Below are positions 1 to 12,708 of a stretch of DNA of 64,000 bases, in pieces. A model generated the notes under the pieces. It had not been told where the DNA came from. It saw only the letters and a program-made list of their open reading frames with translations, and ran no database searches. Origin of the DNA: Eutreptiella sp. 'Long Island Sound 2002' (taxonomy: Eukaryota; Euglenozoa; Euglenophyceae; Eutreptiales; Eutreptiaceae); the NCBI GenBank assembly GCA_964036045.1, contig OZ038378.1:22616441-22680440 (forward strand), read 5' to 3'. Both the position numbers and the translations under genes were made by a program. Every line of letters begins with the position of its first letter. Positions within the stretch are counted from its first letter, which is position 1.

Positions 1-1330
1 CTTCCCACACGTTCGTTTCTTGGCACCCATGCAACTTCCTTACGTCACCCCCCCTTCATATACACTTCCTGCCCCTTGAGCTAATGCTGAGTGGTTGGTG
101 CCTGCCGTTACCGGTCACTGGTAGGTATGACCTCCCTCCCTCCCTTGCAGCTAGAGATAGGGTTACTCGTCTCCCTCTGGGGATCGGGTAGGGATCGGAG
201 GGGTACGCGGTTGCCCTCCCGCTTTGGCCCTCTAGGGAGCACTTGCTCCGCGCACCTCGCAGTGTGCCCAAAGCACACGGACCCGCCATCCGCCTCTGGC
301 CGATGCTTACAGCCATACGACGGGGAATACAACTAAACTTGTCCCTGTAATTCTAAGGTGGGACTTGGTGCTGTGCACTTTTTTTTTTTTGCCGCCACCC
401 CTGCAGCGGCCTTGCCCACACACGACACGCGCATACACCCCTTGCCCCAACCACAGCCCCCCCTCTTTCCAAACCCCGACCCCAACCCCCCACCGGCCAA
501 AACACTAGTCCCCTGTGTGCCCCAAGGATCACACACCCACACACAGTGGCCCACCCACCACAAGCAGGGTTGTCATGGCTCTTCCAACCGTGGAGTTAGG
601 GTTACCACCAGTTCAACAGTGGCCTTTCTACTGGGGTGCGTTGCCCACCGCTACACACGCCACACTGCCACCTTGATATAGGTGGTGGTGGACACCTATC
701 AAAGTTTGCATTTTCTAATTTTCTCGTATTTTCGACTAAATAGTTGCTGCATAACGTGCAAATCATGCCGAGTACTCACTGGCTTTGTGGAGGCTCTCCT
801 TTTTTACATTCCCACACATTTGTTTCTGCCACCGCTCAACTTGCTCAATTTGCTTGCGTGTTTTACCAAAGAGGCCTGGCATGAGCTGGCCATGGCCAAC
901 ATTGCTGTCCCTCATGTGGTTGTTTGTGTGGATTTGAGGTTGCGGTGAAGGCAAGAGATTATATCATTCTTGATGTTTTGTGGCAAATGGGCTCTCATGT
1001 GCGATGATCACTAGTTACACCAAACAAGGATGTGGTTTCTTGTTGGGGTGGGGGGGGTTATTGGGTTTTCGGCCTGAAAAATTCACACATCCCTCTACAT
1101 TGTTGCTTTCGTTGTTGCGCTTATGTGTGCGTTCTATTCATGCATATGTGGGTGTGAACATCAAGTGTCATTTACTTGGGGTAGAGGGGAGGAGATAGGC
1201 GTGTCTGGACGCGCACATCACTTTGCTGTCTCTCATGTGTTGTTGTCATATTGTTGTGCGGCCCGATGTGCTGTGATACTGAACATCACGGGGGGTCTGC
1301 CGGTCCCAGCATGCGAGGTACCCCCCCAAT
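1..1330. other. No supported gene
   Basis: Mixed-composition sequence with short C/A-rich and T-rich tracts and a poly-T run near 380. Reading frames are short on both strands. I see no exon with convincing borders. Confidence 0.5.
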
Positions 1331-2650
1331 TGAAGTATGGTTTGGGAAGATGACCAAGTGGGTGAGAGCGGAAGTGCAGAAGGAGGAGGTGAAGACCAGA
1401 GGGTGCTAGGATGGGTGGGACTGCAAGAAGATGGAATGTCCCGACGCACACGCCCACAGACCCACTAACGAAAACTTGGGAGCGATCTCTCGGGACTCAG
1501 CACCGCAACCCCGGCCACAACCGGAGACAACCCAGTGCACGCAGGCCAACAACCACCAGGGTTGGACAGCAAAGGGCGAATAATTGGAGGGGTTGTTTCA
1601 CAGCTTGGAACAAACATGGGGTTGGCACGAAGTAGTGGTGGAGGTGGACCTGAGAGAGAAAACGATAGGTCGGAGGAAACAGAGGAAGGAGCAGGACAGT
1701 GAGTTGCGGAGGAGGGGAGCGAGCGAGGGAACGGAGAGGAGAAGGACAGGCGGAGGGCGCCGACAATGATCGGCAAGAAGGAGAGGGCAATGAAGGGGCA
1801 TAGCCATTGACGGGAGACACAGAAAAAGACGAAGAGGAGGGAGGGGCAGGAGGAGAGGAGAAACGGTAAGAAGCTACAAGAGAAACAGAGGAGGTCCAAG
1901 GAGTGAGCACAACAAGGGAATCACTGTCTCAGGAGCACCCTGAGGACCACAGTGACAAGGAGCAAGACGGTCAACGGGAAACAGGGAAGGAAGACGGAAC
2001 TAGGAACACCCACCAAAGCCCAAGCGGCAATGGAGGGCACGGAGATCAAGGGAACTAGGAGGACCTAGGCCAGTCACAACGGGACAAAGAAGTTGGAGGA
2101 GAGCAAACGCGGGCAGAGCACGTTACCTTGGAAACAAAAGTGGCCCAAACGGGGCAGCAAGAAACAAGGCAAGACGAGGAGGAGTATGTAGTGGAAATGC
2201 ATGAGGACCTCCTCCGCCAGTGTACCATGGCAGTCACAGCCCACGCAGCGCATGGAAATGAAACCATGGGGTTGTTGTGGGGGCGACAAAACGGCCAGGG
2301 GAGTAAAGACGGAAAGACTCATAATCCCCCCGCATGAGCGGCAGGCCAAAACAGAGTGCGTGGTCAGAGATTGTGAGCTATAGGGGGCGATCCGGTGAGG
2401 AAGGGACATGGGAGGTTGATGGTTGGGGTGGGTGCACACCCAAATCACGTGCCACTGCTCTCGGCACAAGACATTTGTTCCGCAAACACACTGGGAATAC
2501 TCTTCGGGTCTATCATCCTAGAGGGAACGGCGCCCATAGCCATGGGCCAGAGCTGGATCAACTGAGGGGGTTGCGGAGTGGTCAGTGCCCTGAAAGCCTA
2601 TAAGCTGACCTAGGGGGGACAGTAGGCAATATCAAGGTGTGCAGCAAGGG
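1331..2650 (+). other. Purine-rich stretch, unrecognised
   Basis: From about 1,340 to 2,330 the plus strand is strongly A/G-rich and reads as very hydrophilic Glu/Arg/Gln-rich peptides in broken frames. It may be a decayed coding repeat, but no motif is recognisable and stops are frequent. Confidence 0.25.
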
Positions 2651-2953
2651 CACGAAGGGCTCTAGGGGTCCCCCATGACTACCATTGACACCTGGAGGGA
2701 GTGTGGGAGGATGACCAACCACATCCAGTTGGCACATCACCCAGGGCCCGCGGTGCCCCACAAGTCTTTCTAGGTTGTCGTGTGTTGTGTTGGGCTGCCC
2801 TATATTGTTGTTGCATGGGTGTGCGTGTTACGCCATTGTTGGTGTTGATGTTGCCGCGGCGTTGGCGGAGTTGTAGAGGTAGTCGCTGGGGTGTGGTGTG
2901 GGGGGGGTGTCCATTCCGAGTGGTGTCAGCAATGCAGCTGGTGTTATGGTTTC

Positions 2954-3290
2954 GTGCGGCACTGGCAACCAAATCAGTCCCAATTTCCGAGTCCTGACGG
3001 CGCTGCGTGCGCCATCGGTGACCCTGTCCCTCAGTTGCCGGATGACTTGTGGTTCAGTCGCCGCCAACATCAGTGCCTTTCCACTCTCTGCATCTCCGTG
3101 CCCCCGTGTGAATGTTGTGCTGTGTGGTGCGGCACTGGCAACCAAATCAGTCTCAATCTCCGAAACCTAATGGCTGTGTCCGCCATCGGTGATCCTGTCC
3201 CTTAGTTGCCGGATCATCTGTGCTTCGGTCACCGCCAACATCGGTGCCCTTCCACTTTCTCGTCCCCCCCCACATCTCCGTGTGTGGTTG
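2954..3290. repeat. Two tandem copies of a 173-bp unit
   Basis: The block beginning gtgcggcactggcaacc at 2,954 recurs at 3,127. Both copies contain GCCATCGGTGA..CCTGTCCCT and the phrase CCGCCAACATC with scattered substitutions. The minus strand reads similarly in both copies (IRQLRDR..TDG), so this may be a duplicated piece of the decayed minus-strand gene next to it. Confidence 0.75.
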
Positions 3291-3323
3291 TTATGGTGTG
3301 TGGTTACTGTGTTGTTGTGTGTG

Positions 3324-4199
3324 TTAGTGTCCATACGTTCTCAACCCTAGTTTTGCTGCTATGATGTTTGCGTGGTTTAGTTGGGCCATGAGTCTCACTG
3401 AGTCGTCCATTATGAAGTGTATCCCTTCTCCTACAATAAACACTTCAGGCATCCATATCCTTTCCTCTGGTACCCATGCACAGCCTGCCACTACCTGCAC
3501 AAGGTAGACTCTGCGTGGTCCTAGGAGGTACATTCGGGTTCCTCCATTCGGGTAGTCTCCTGTCCACCCCGGTCTCCTCTTTTCCCTTAGTATGCAGTCC
3601 CGCTGCAGCCTGAGTGGGTCTACTATGTACCACCTAAATTTCTCTCCAAAGGACATTGGTTTGGTTGTATTTGTGTTGTATCTTTGTGGTGGGGGTGTGC
3701 CTATCGGCCGTGGCTCTGCCCCTCGACTTTTTCTTGTTATCCACAGCCACGAACTCCACGTCTGTTCCAACCCTTGGTTCCCTCTGTCTTCTTCTCTGCT
3801 TTGTTGCTGGGCCCGCTGTGGGGTCTCTTTGTGCGGCTCATTTTGTCCGCACACTTTCAACCTGAAAAATGTCGGGTTGAACTGAAAAATTGTGTGGTGT
3901 GGTTGTGGGGCTGGTTGGTTGTTCCCTCCCTGCCCTGCTTGTGTCCCGTTACTCCTTCGGTTCTCATATGCTGTGATCAACTGCTTGAACAACTCAGTCG
4001 CTTTCTCTTGGTTGTTCTTGGTTTTGTCTGGGTGGAGTGTGAGAACCATTGCCTTGACTTTCTCCTTTGTTGCCCCGGGTTTGGCCCTACCCGGGCCGGC
4101 AGACTGACCTCCGCAAAATCTGGTGGCAGGACTTCCACTAGCTCCACCTCCACCTCTGTTCTCAGCTTCCGGTTGTCCACCCGTACTCTCCTCCTTCAT
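3324..4199 (-). CDS. Hypothetical protein with J-domain-like HPD motif (part of a decayed gene)
   Basis: A 291-codon open frame. Near residues 45-80 it reads KEKVKAMVLTLHPDKTKNNQ, then EKATELFKQLITAYE. This resembles helices II-III of a DnaJ J-domain around the HPD loop, which stimulates Hsp70 ATPase in known family members. The first J-domain helix is not evident, so it may be only a resemblance. The C-terminal 110 residues are well ordered in composition (GEKFRWYIVDPL, RRVYLVQVVAGCAWVPEERI) but match nothing I know. Coding-like sequence continues upstream in another frame, so this is probably the intact 3' part of a mobile-element gene or pseudogene. Confidence 0.45.
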   Translation of the reverse strand: MKEESTGGQPEAENRGGGGASGSPATRFCGGQSAGPGRAKPGATKEKVKAMVLTLHPDKTKNNQEKATELFKQLITAYENRRSNGTQAGQGGNNQPAPQPHHTIFQFNPTFFRLKVCGQNEPHKETPQRAQQQSREEDRGNQGLEQTWSSWLWITRKSRGAEPRPIGTPPPQRYNTNTTKPMSFGEKFRWYIVDPLRLQRDCILREKRRPGWTGDYPNGGTRMYLLGPRRVYLVQVVAGCAWVPEERIWMPEVFIVGEGIHFIMDDSVRLMAQLNHANIIAAKLGLRTYGH

Positions 4200-4480
4200 C
4201 CCACCAGTAGTACCTAGGCCTTTCAGTCCGCTACTTCTTCAAATATTGCCCTACACCCCTCCAAGTCCCCTTGTTTCATTCCGACCAACTGCACGGCTTG
4301 GCCCACCTCTAGGTCCCGCCCTGTGCCCTGTGATCCTACGCCCGCCATTGTTTCCTTGGCTAATGCGCCTGCCTTACTTGGCTGCTTTTTGTTGTCCTAT
4401 TCCCTTCCCTATGAGGATCGTCTTGTTTCGGTGGTCTTTTCCTGTACATTGGAGATGGATCCGGTGCCCCTTGCCACCCT
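4050..4480 (-). pseudogene. Upstream part of the J-like gene, frame-broken
   Basis: On the minus strand a frame different from the 291-codon ORF reads ALAKETMAGVGSQGTGRDLE, VGQAVQLVGMKQGDLEG and CRAIFEEVAD. After stops near 4,200-4,225 the same frame resumes with RKLRTEVEVELVEVLPPDF. This is ordered protein-like sequence, so the original gene probably ran through here and shifted frame near 4,080. No family is recognised. Confidence 0.35.
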
Positions 4481-4899
4481 GTGCCGCCCCCTGACCCCTC
4501 TGCACTAGTCTATTGCATAACTCCCATGTGTGCTTGGCCCACCCTGCCTTTCCCCCTTTCTTTTTCTTAGAACAGTGGTCTAGTCCCAGGGTTAAGGTCG
4601 TCCCTGTTCACAGTGTATCTGTCTCCAGTACCGTGGACTCCTTTCTGTTTGCTGGCGTCCTGTCCTCTGTGTGGGGTTCCCTCCTCCCCTCTCCGTGTTC
4701 GCCCCTCTCCTCTCTCCCTGTTTCATGGTGGGCGTGCTCCGTTGCTGTGCCTTCTAGTTCCTCTGTATACTGACTGTTGGGGCTCCCTTCTGCCCTCAAA
4801 CTTAGGCCCTCCTCCCCAATGTCTTCTCCTGTCCTATGCTGTGTCGCTCCCCCTTATTGCATCCACCATTTATTGTGTCCTACCGTTTGACAATGGGCC

Positions 4900-6095
4900 C
4901 CATGTGTGGTGATGCTGATCCTGACCTCCAACTTTGCTTTGGTTATTTTACGGGGGTGGGTGAGGAGCGCGCGGACTCCTCCCTCGCCCCAACTGCGGGG
5001 ATGCGTACGAAGGGGAACTAGCCCCGGTCCCGAACCCTTAGATTGACCGCGGGCGCTACGTGCATGGTCTACCACCGCCACGCCAGCCAAGGCCAACATG
5101 CCATCAAACAGCATGCAACTACGCCCAAGACAGACTAGGATATGTGAGCCAGCAGAAGCAAGTGGCCAAAACCACCAACACCAAGCACACCGACACCAAC
5201 AAGGAGCCCGCAGGAGCCAGGATCTTCCTCCTCAAGGGGAAGGAGGGGACAGGGTGCGGCGAATCCACTCCCACTCCCCCTACCCCACCCCCTCCGCTAC
5301 CCCCTTCCCACAGCAACACGCTCCCCCGCCTCCCAATGCAACAGGATAGGGCAGACCGCGCTCGCCGAAACCGTGCAGAGCGCAGAAGGAGCAGAAGCAA
5401 AGGACAAAAGGGAAAGAATCATTATGGTTGTTAGAAGCCCCTGTCAGGAAAATTATCCCACAGATGCACACCCAGCGTGCACAAGTCAGTGCTAGAGTCG
5501 GCAAACCCAGCATGGTCTCGGAGTGTGCATCTGGATGCACCTGGTCAACGGCATGGGCAACAGCCCACCTCCGGGACAGCCGACCCTGGAGTAGTCAAAG
5601 AGGACAAGTCATCCTGGGGCTCCATTGACACAACCAAAACACATTCGGACCCACAGAGGGTCAGAATATGCAGTGGCGAGAGGCCAATAGGCGCCGCCAA
5701 AGGCAAACAACCTAATACCCAGGCCTTGTGCCACCCCCCCCCCCCCCCCCAAGGGGGCCTCCAACCACAGTCAGTTGCCAGAGGTCCTGGGCTTGGCTAA
5801 CCCCATGCCTAATGTGTTGGCCTGCATTGCAAGGGTCTAAGGCGCCCGTCCCCATCCTCGGCAGACTCCCTGACCCCCCCACCCCACCCCTTGTCTTGGG
5901 ATGACCAACCCATGGCTCCCCCCGGCCAGGAATCCCCCCTTGCTCCCCTTCCGACCAGGTGTCCGCCCTCCCCCGAAAGGGGGCCTCCGGACACAGTTAT
6001 TTTGGGGGGTACCTCACGTCATTACCCATGAGCCCCGCCCCCCCTCCGCCCGGGCTGAACACACAGCCTATGCCCCGTGGTCGTTCGCGGCGATC

Positions 6096-6100
<5 letters not shown>
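4900..6100. other. No supported gene; low-complexity sequence
   Basis: Contains a plus-strand frame at 5,060-5,434 rich in Pro, Thr, Arg and Gln that ends in a basic stretch, an 18-nt C run near 5,737 and C-rich tracts to 6,050. I cannot assign any of it to an exon of the large gene. Confidence 0.35.

Positions 6101-6135
<35 letters not shown>
6097..6135. repeat. (TG)n microsatellite before exon 1
   Basis: About 18 TG dinucleotides, followed by an irregular GTG-rich tract that leads straight to the exon 1 acceptor. It may act as an unusual polypyrimidine-poor acceptor region. Confidence 0.9.
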
Positions 6136-6139
<4 letters not shown>

Positions 6140-6193
6140 AATGTGTCCGTGCCTGTGTGCGTGTGCCGTGTGTTTCTGCACGATATTTGACAG

Positions 6194-6356
6194 CTCGGAG
6201 CTGGAGATGCTGAAGCAGGAGCTGGAGAGGGGGAAACAGGAGATGGACAGGGAAAGGCGTGAGGCGCAAGCCGTCATGGACGCAGCGCACGCCTCCGTGG
6301 ATGCTGCGAGATTGGCATCCGTCGAGAAAGACGCCGAGTGGGAACGACAGGAGATG
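6194..6356 (+). CDS. Exon 1 (first seen), coiled coil
   Basis: Follows a long (TG)n-rich tract and the acceptor ...tttgacag. It enters with one base of a split codon and leaves in phase 0 at ATG|GTGCTC. About 54 residues are almost purely charged or helical (ELEMLKQELERGKQEMDRER...) and end in KDAEWERQEM. The entry phase shows at least one upstream exon, which I could not find in the first 6 kb. Confidence 0.75.
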
Positions 6357-9300
6357 GTGCTCTGCCTAGTCTGTGCGTGGCATCAGCACTGAGGGAGGAA
6401 GGCTCCACACTGATGGGGTTGCGGGACTTCGTTTGGGGCGGCCGAAGCAGGCGACAGTGATCACAATGCCATGACGATGGCATGCACACGCCGCAGGGTC
6501 GCTGCAGTGGCCCCCTCCGAGGCAGCACCTCAACACGCTCCTGGCCACACCGCACATGCATTTGCCCTTCCCCCATCCATCGTCAACAACACACACAGAC
6601 ACCCGACCACACACAGGGCCTCCAACCTCCTCTCCTAACCGCCCATCCCGAATCCCCAGCCCCCAGCCCCATGTAAGCCCCACGTTTTCAAGGGTGCGCC
6701 CCCCTTCCCTTTCCCAAGCAGTGCCCTATCCCAGCAACACGGGGTGTTGAGCCCGTCCCTTTGGGCGCCACCGATTTTGGGGGTGCACTTTCTTTGTCTT
6801 TTTTTTCTGTTGTGTGTGCTACGGTACTGCGAATGGGCGCCAGATGAGTGTTGAATTCCCCCCACCGCCAGCACCAACAAATGATGGTGGAGGGGCAACA
6901 TGACGGGGAAATTACTGCACAGTCCCTTCGGGCTTCGCTTTCAGTGCCTTGTATGTGCAAAGCGGGGGCCATACCACCGAACTACTGTGTGTTTTGGGGG
7001 GGTGGAGAGGACGAAATGTGGAACAGCAAAATTTGGCACAACACAACTGTGCCCAATGGTGCGATGGTGCTTTAAGATCCGTCGCCATTTTCCAAAGGTG
7101 CCATTCATGGTCCATGTGTGTGGGGCCACCGTCTGGGAGGTTTGCACCAAAATAAATTTCCCCGCACCAGATTTTCCCATTTGCCAGGGCCCTGCTCACC
7201 GAATGAGTGCGACCACGAGGGTGGAACCCCTGCTCCATCAGAATCCTTACTCGTGAGGTGGTGCACGGGTTCAACCGCGACCAACCGTTGCGCAGGGTCT
7301 GGCCTGACAATGGCAGCTCCTCCCCGCCCCCCTGCCCCAGGCCATCAGATGTGGGGCACCACAGCACCCATTCAGCATTGGTGAGGTTTTCATGCGCATG
7401 CACACGCGATGTGCGGTTGTCTACTGGTTTGGAAGGCGAACCGCATGTGACATGCCATGCAGTACCAGATAGCCATGGGTGCTACACGGCCCGCTCGCAC
7501 CCGTGCAGGTCACTGCTGCGCTGCTGCCAGCCCTCATGGGGGGCGCCACCCCATTGCACTTCCGCTGTATTATGTTTTGTGTTTCCTGGAGTACCGCTGC
7601 ATTCAGGAGGCGATGCTCAAAGAGGAGGAGAACCAGATGTAGGCTGCCATGCCCAGAGACTTACACGGGGCAACGATCAGGGTTGCTGCTGGTGCTGCCA
7701 CGGCCGCTGCTTATGGCAATGACGCCCGGTGGGGGCCGGGGGGGGTCATTGCAGCCTGCTGCAGTAGCAGGAAGCGGAGAAGGCACCAACGGTTGAAGCA
7801 TGCCGCAGCATGCCACAGAATGCTGCAGCATGCCGCAGCACCTGATTTTGGGGCCTGTTGGTGGGGGTTTTGAAGCATGCCGCAGCATGCCGCAGAATGC
7901 CGCAGCATGCCGCAGCACACTGAAAATTCGGCTCAGACCAAAATATTGATACCATCTTTAAGCACCTGTGCAGTAGAGAATGATGGTACTCTAGTGGATA
8001 GATGCAGTGGCTGTGGTATACAGGTCCCTGATTCAATTCCCAGAGCTGTCAACACAATGTTCTACAGGCAGAGACAGCAAAGGTCCAGGCTGACCTATTT
8101 CCCCCCCCTTTTTTTCTTTCTTGTGGTGTTGTGCTTTGACAGGCCCTTGTTATCTTCACTTTGTCTTCTGATATCTACTGTTGAACCCACTGCCGAGGGG
8201 ACAACACAACCAGAGAGGAACAAGGAGACAACCAGGAGTACCATTTGCAGTGGGCAATTGGAGAAGGCAGGCATTGGGCAGTACCTATGTTGTACAGACA
8301 CCCAGGGTTTGTGTTTGATGTAGCGTTTTGCCACCTTTGAAGCTTTTTGGAAAATTAGGTTACCCTCACCAACGGCTTGAAGCATGTCGCAGCATGCCGC
8401 AGCACAGCAAATTTTTCTGGGGGACCGTTGGTACCTGCTCATGGCTCATGGTACTGTTCTGCACGTTGCACTGTAGCCCACCGGGCTGGCACGTGAGTCT
8501 CGGCCAGGGAGCAGGACCTCGCCTTGAAGCGCGATTTGAGGGGATGGTTGCAGTTTCAGATTCAGCGCAAGGGCGGCATGGCCAGTTCACAGATATTTTG
8601 CCCACCCAGACCTTGGCTTCACGTTGGCCCCACTCGAGCCGGGGAGGGGGCGGCGGCCGGGGGGGGGGGGGTGAATGGACGAAATGTGTCCTGTTTCAGA
8701 CGAGAATGTGCAGCCTGCCCCGAATGGCATTGAGGAACGGTTGAGGCCCGAAACACGGGGCATATTCGTCCCTAAAAGCGGAATCCCCATTTTGTGCGCG
8801 GGACCATTGGGTGCATGGGAACAGTACAAACCGCCCACAGACGACATCAGCAGACTTCTCCTGAAATCCACTCGAGACGGCACAGCTCTGACCCACGTAT
8901 CACAGAAGTATGAAGGGCCAGGTCCAAGTATGAGGTGTAATTTGTGTGCAGCTGCGTCATGTTTTGCAGGACTACCGCAAGGCCAAGCAGTTGATCGACA
9001 GCCAGAGCGAAGCCCTCGCATTTCAGGGTATGGCTGTGGCAAAGGAAAAGGAAGAAATGCGGCTGGCGAGAGAGAAACTGGACGCTGAGAAGGAGGTATT
9101 GAGCTGCACTGTGTCTGGCTTCGAGGATGTCGTTCAGGATCGCCATAGGCACGCAACCATTGATGTGGGGTGTGGGGGGGGGGGCATGACCACGGCGTTG
9201 ACACAAGCCACACACATGCCACATACCCATGCACAGCCTGCGCATGCCATGTCCATGCGCACATGCCACACATGCTGTGTGTCCCTACAAGCCACGAGCA

Positions 9301-12300
9301 TTGACACCTTCTCGGCTCAGGGACCCCGAGATGGTGGGCCTTGTCGCCATATTGATGTTCCCCACTTTAGGGATCCTGATATGTTTGGGGACGTAATTCC
9401 TCCCGCTCACATGCTGACTGCTTGAGCGCAGATGTGGGCATGCAGAGGTTGCCAGCAGGGCGCATCACAGCCGGCTGGGATGGAGGCTATATCAGGTGCA
9501 GGTGCAAGCAAGGGGGGGGTGAGGGCAGCCAGGCCCGGTCTTTGTGGGACGCAAAGCAGCCCAGAACAATTTTAGTGACCCTAAAAGGCCAATCCCCCGA
9601 TTTTGGCACAATTTTTGCCCCAAGCGGCCCTGCCCAGACTCAACTTTCCGGCAGTGGGTGCTGGCGCCTAGGAAGCGGACGCGGACTCCCCATGGTTATG
9701 CTGTGAAACATGCGGTCTCTCACTGATACCTACGGAAGCTTCTGCCCCGGATTTAACCATGGGTGCGAAAAGTTCAGCCAGAGGGCTGTCATTTTACATA
9801 GGCACACATTTTCTACAGCTCTGTTTTAGCTGTCAAAGATGTCCATTTCTGTGGTGCGCGCGCGTTCTTCTGCCAAAGCGACAATGCCAATCTTTGATTT
9901 TGACTGTCCAAATCAGGACCTAGCTTTCGTTGACGAAAATTGGATTTGAGACCACCAATCCGTAGGGATTTTAAAGCCCAAGAATGCTGTGAAATTGATT
10001 TTTTCACGAATCAACACAAATTACTGCTCTGCAGTACTAATCATCGATTTCGGCAATCTGGCTGACCTCATAATCATGTTCAGCGTCAAAAACTACCCAC
10101 ATTTAGCTTTTGGTATATAGCAATTTAAGCTGGTAGGCCCGAGATATGAATTTTTCGGGTTTCGTTACAGTTGGGTTGGTTTGGCCATTTTGCACACCTA
10201 CTGCAGCTTACCCGCAGCTATCCAGGACTGAACCAAGTTAGTTTCTAAGTGCATTTGTACCCAAACGATGTTGAAAACATCAAGGTTGCCCGCTCTAGCC
10301 TCCTTTTTACGCGTTAAATGGCACAACACTGGTAAAAAGTGGGACTTTGGTTGGTTCCAGTATCTCCATTGCACAGCTTTCCCAAGCTGCTACATTCCGG
10401 CCTACGGATCAAGCTTTTTGTGGTCTCCGACCGTCCCATATTGGGCCCACAAAGGGGATCCAAGCAATTTTGCATGGCAATGGCCTCTAGGGAGAGCACG
10501 CGAGGGCAAAACCTCAAAGATACAAGCTTTTTGGACTGCATTTTTGGGGCATTTTCACAAAACCAGCTTGCCATGATGATCCTGGGTCACATTTGCTCAC
10601 AACTGGATGGTGTTGCAACGTCTAGCTGATGCTTAAGACTTGATGAGGAACTCACAGGATTGTTATTGTGTAAATATTGTTCTTACCATGCTTGATCACA
10701 ATTCAAGCTTCAGGGCAGGCTATTGTGTGTAGCATTGAGGAACATTTCGTGTCATCGCCACACTCGATGTCCAATAGTATGGGTACGTGCGTACATTTGA
10801 TTTGCATTCAAAGGTGATCTACACATCTACCCTTTCCATTGAACCCATGCAATTGTTGATCGTATCGTTCTTATCTCCACCGCCGGGTCTTGTTGTGGGT
10901 GGGAGGGCCGGACTACCCCCGGAGCTTGTTGACCCACAACATACATGACTCAAAAAGATACCCGTATCGCGCTCATCGTTTTGATGCCGTATGTTGGGAT
11001 TTCTCTTGCTCCCCCGCCCCGTTCCCGCTTGGGTTGTTCAGTGGTCATAGCACGATGCTTGTACACCGGTGGTCATGGGATCAAACCCAGCTGCTCTCAA
11101 AGTTCATAACTAGATGGGGTGGCTCATACCCAATGACTGTAGCTATCACAGCGTAGCTATTAGAGTGGCTCCAACCCGTGCAATACTACGATAGGGAACA
11201 ACAGTGGGATGGATCATCTTTTAAGATAGGGTCCGGAATAGTGCAGTCCCCTCTCAACCATGAATACCGCTTCAGCTCGTTGGGACCTGGGCAGAGTGTC
11301 AGATGTTGAGGGTAGACTGTACCTTGGCTCCGGACAAACTCATTGAGGTGGAGACACGAGGCGTGACGGGGGACCAGGTTTTTGGCTTGCGCCCGACGTT
11401 CGAGTGGGTGAGAGGCCCATAGCTCCTCACCACCCCCCACCTGCCACTAGCCAGACCCCTCCCCCAAGTTAAATGGGCCTAGAAAGGAGGGCAACCATGT
11501 ATGTGCAGGACAATCCATTGGGATTGTGCATGGTTTTCGTTGTCACAAGGGGTCTTGGGGACCTACAGAGGTAAGAATCCCGATAGTCTTGAGGGGCCTG
11601 GAGCCCGTGGATGCTCACCGAAGGTGAATGTGGCTCGTAGCTCACCCTATCAGGTTGGTCCTCCGAGAGATGAGCAAGGGACCCTTTGTAGAGAGGGCTT
11701 GTAACCCTTAGCCTTTGGCTCAAGATTGCTTGGACCAAGCAATTTCCAAGCCCTAGTGTGTGAGAAATGCAGCGGGACCACTCCGATATGGGGACCACTT
11801 TGCTATCATCCTATATGCAATGTATCCACCCCGGCGGTCACACAAAACATGGACCCTACCCGTCTTGTGGCAGTAGTTATTAAGCAACATGGCTTGTAAG
11901 TACGCATGTATCCCGCAGTATGGCACCACGCCCCGCGTCGGATGGACCTAGACAAGGGACCTCCACCACCGGGTCCACATCAGCGGACACCCCTTCCGGG
12001 GAAGGTGCGATCCGGTTGGGGCAGCGGTACCACTACTATAACAAGTGCTACACACTTGGAGCTGCGGTGGGTGTGATGTCATCTGGTCCTCACCAATCTC
12101 AAGACCCGCAGACGTGGTCCTGTGGTCTAGTGGCTCGGCTCTTACCTTGTGCTTCATGTCTTGGGCTGTGCACCACTCTCCGTGTGCCTGTGACGTTGTG
12201 GCACAGCGTGGGACTTGCAATATTGCCACTACTTGCGGGTGAGCGCAGATACTCCACCGACTGCTAAGCGTAGAGGACACAGTGCCCCCGGTCAGTACCA

Positions 12301-12313
12301 TGAAATAACTTGG

Positions 12314-12358
<45 letters not shown>

Positions 12359-12671
12359 CCTCTCATGCCATGCCCTGCCATGCCCTCTCCCCTGTCCTGA
12401 ATGTTTCTGTGTGTGTGTGGCGGGGTGGTGGCACCCAGCACACGATAAATCTAGGCTATGGCAACGGTAGCGCACGAGCTCCTCCGCGGGCGGTTTTTGT
12501 GGTCTGTTGTGCGGTGCAGAACTGAACGCGGGAGAAGGTGAAGTCCACTGTCCAGAACTGCATTTGCTCATTCTCTACCAACAGACCGAAAGACGTCTAG
12601 GACAACTCTGCTGTTCCTGAGGAGTTTTCTTTCAACCGCTTTTCTTGCTTTGTTCTTGTCTCGCGGTTCTC

Positions 12672-12708
<37 letters not shown>

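Noticed and set aside
1465-1910. Ser/Pro/Leu-rich minus-strand frames of 137-144 codons
   Set aside because: They are the complement of a purine-rich tract; composition alone keeps them open, two overlap in different frames, and no motif is present.
6097-6290. His/Thr-repeat protein on the minus strand
   Set aside because: Translation of the (TG)n microsatellite.
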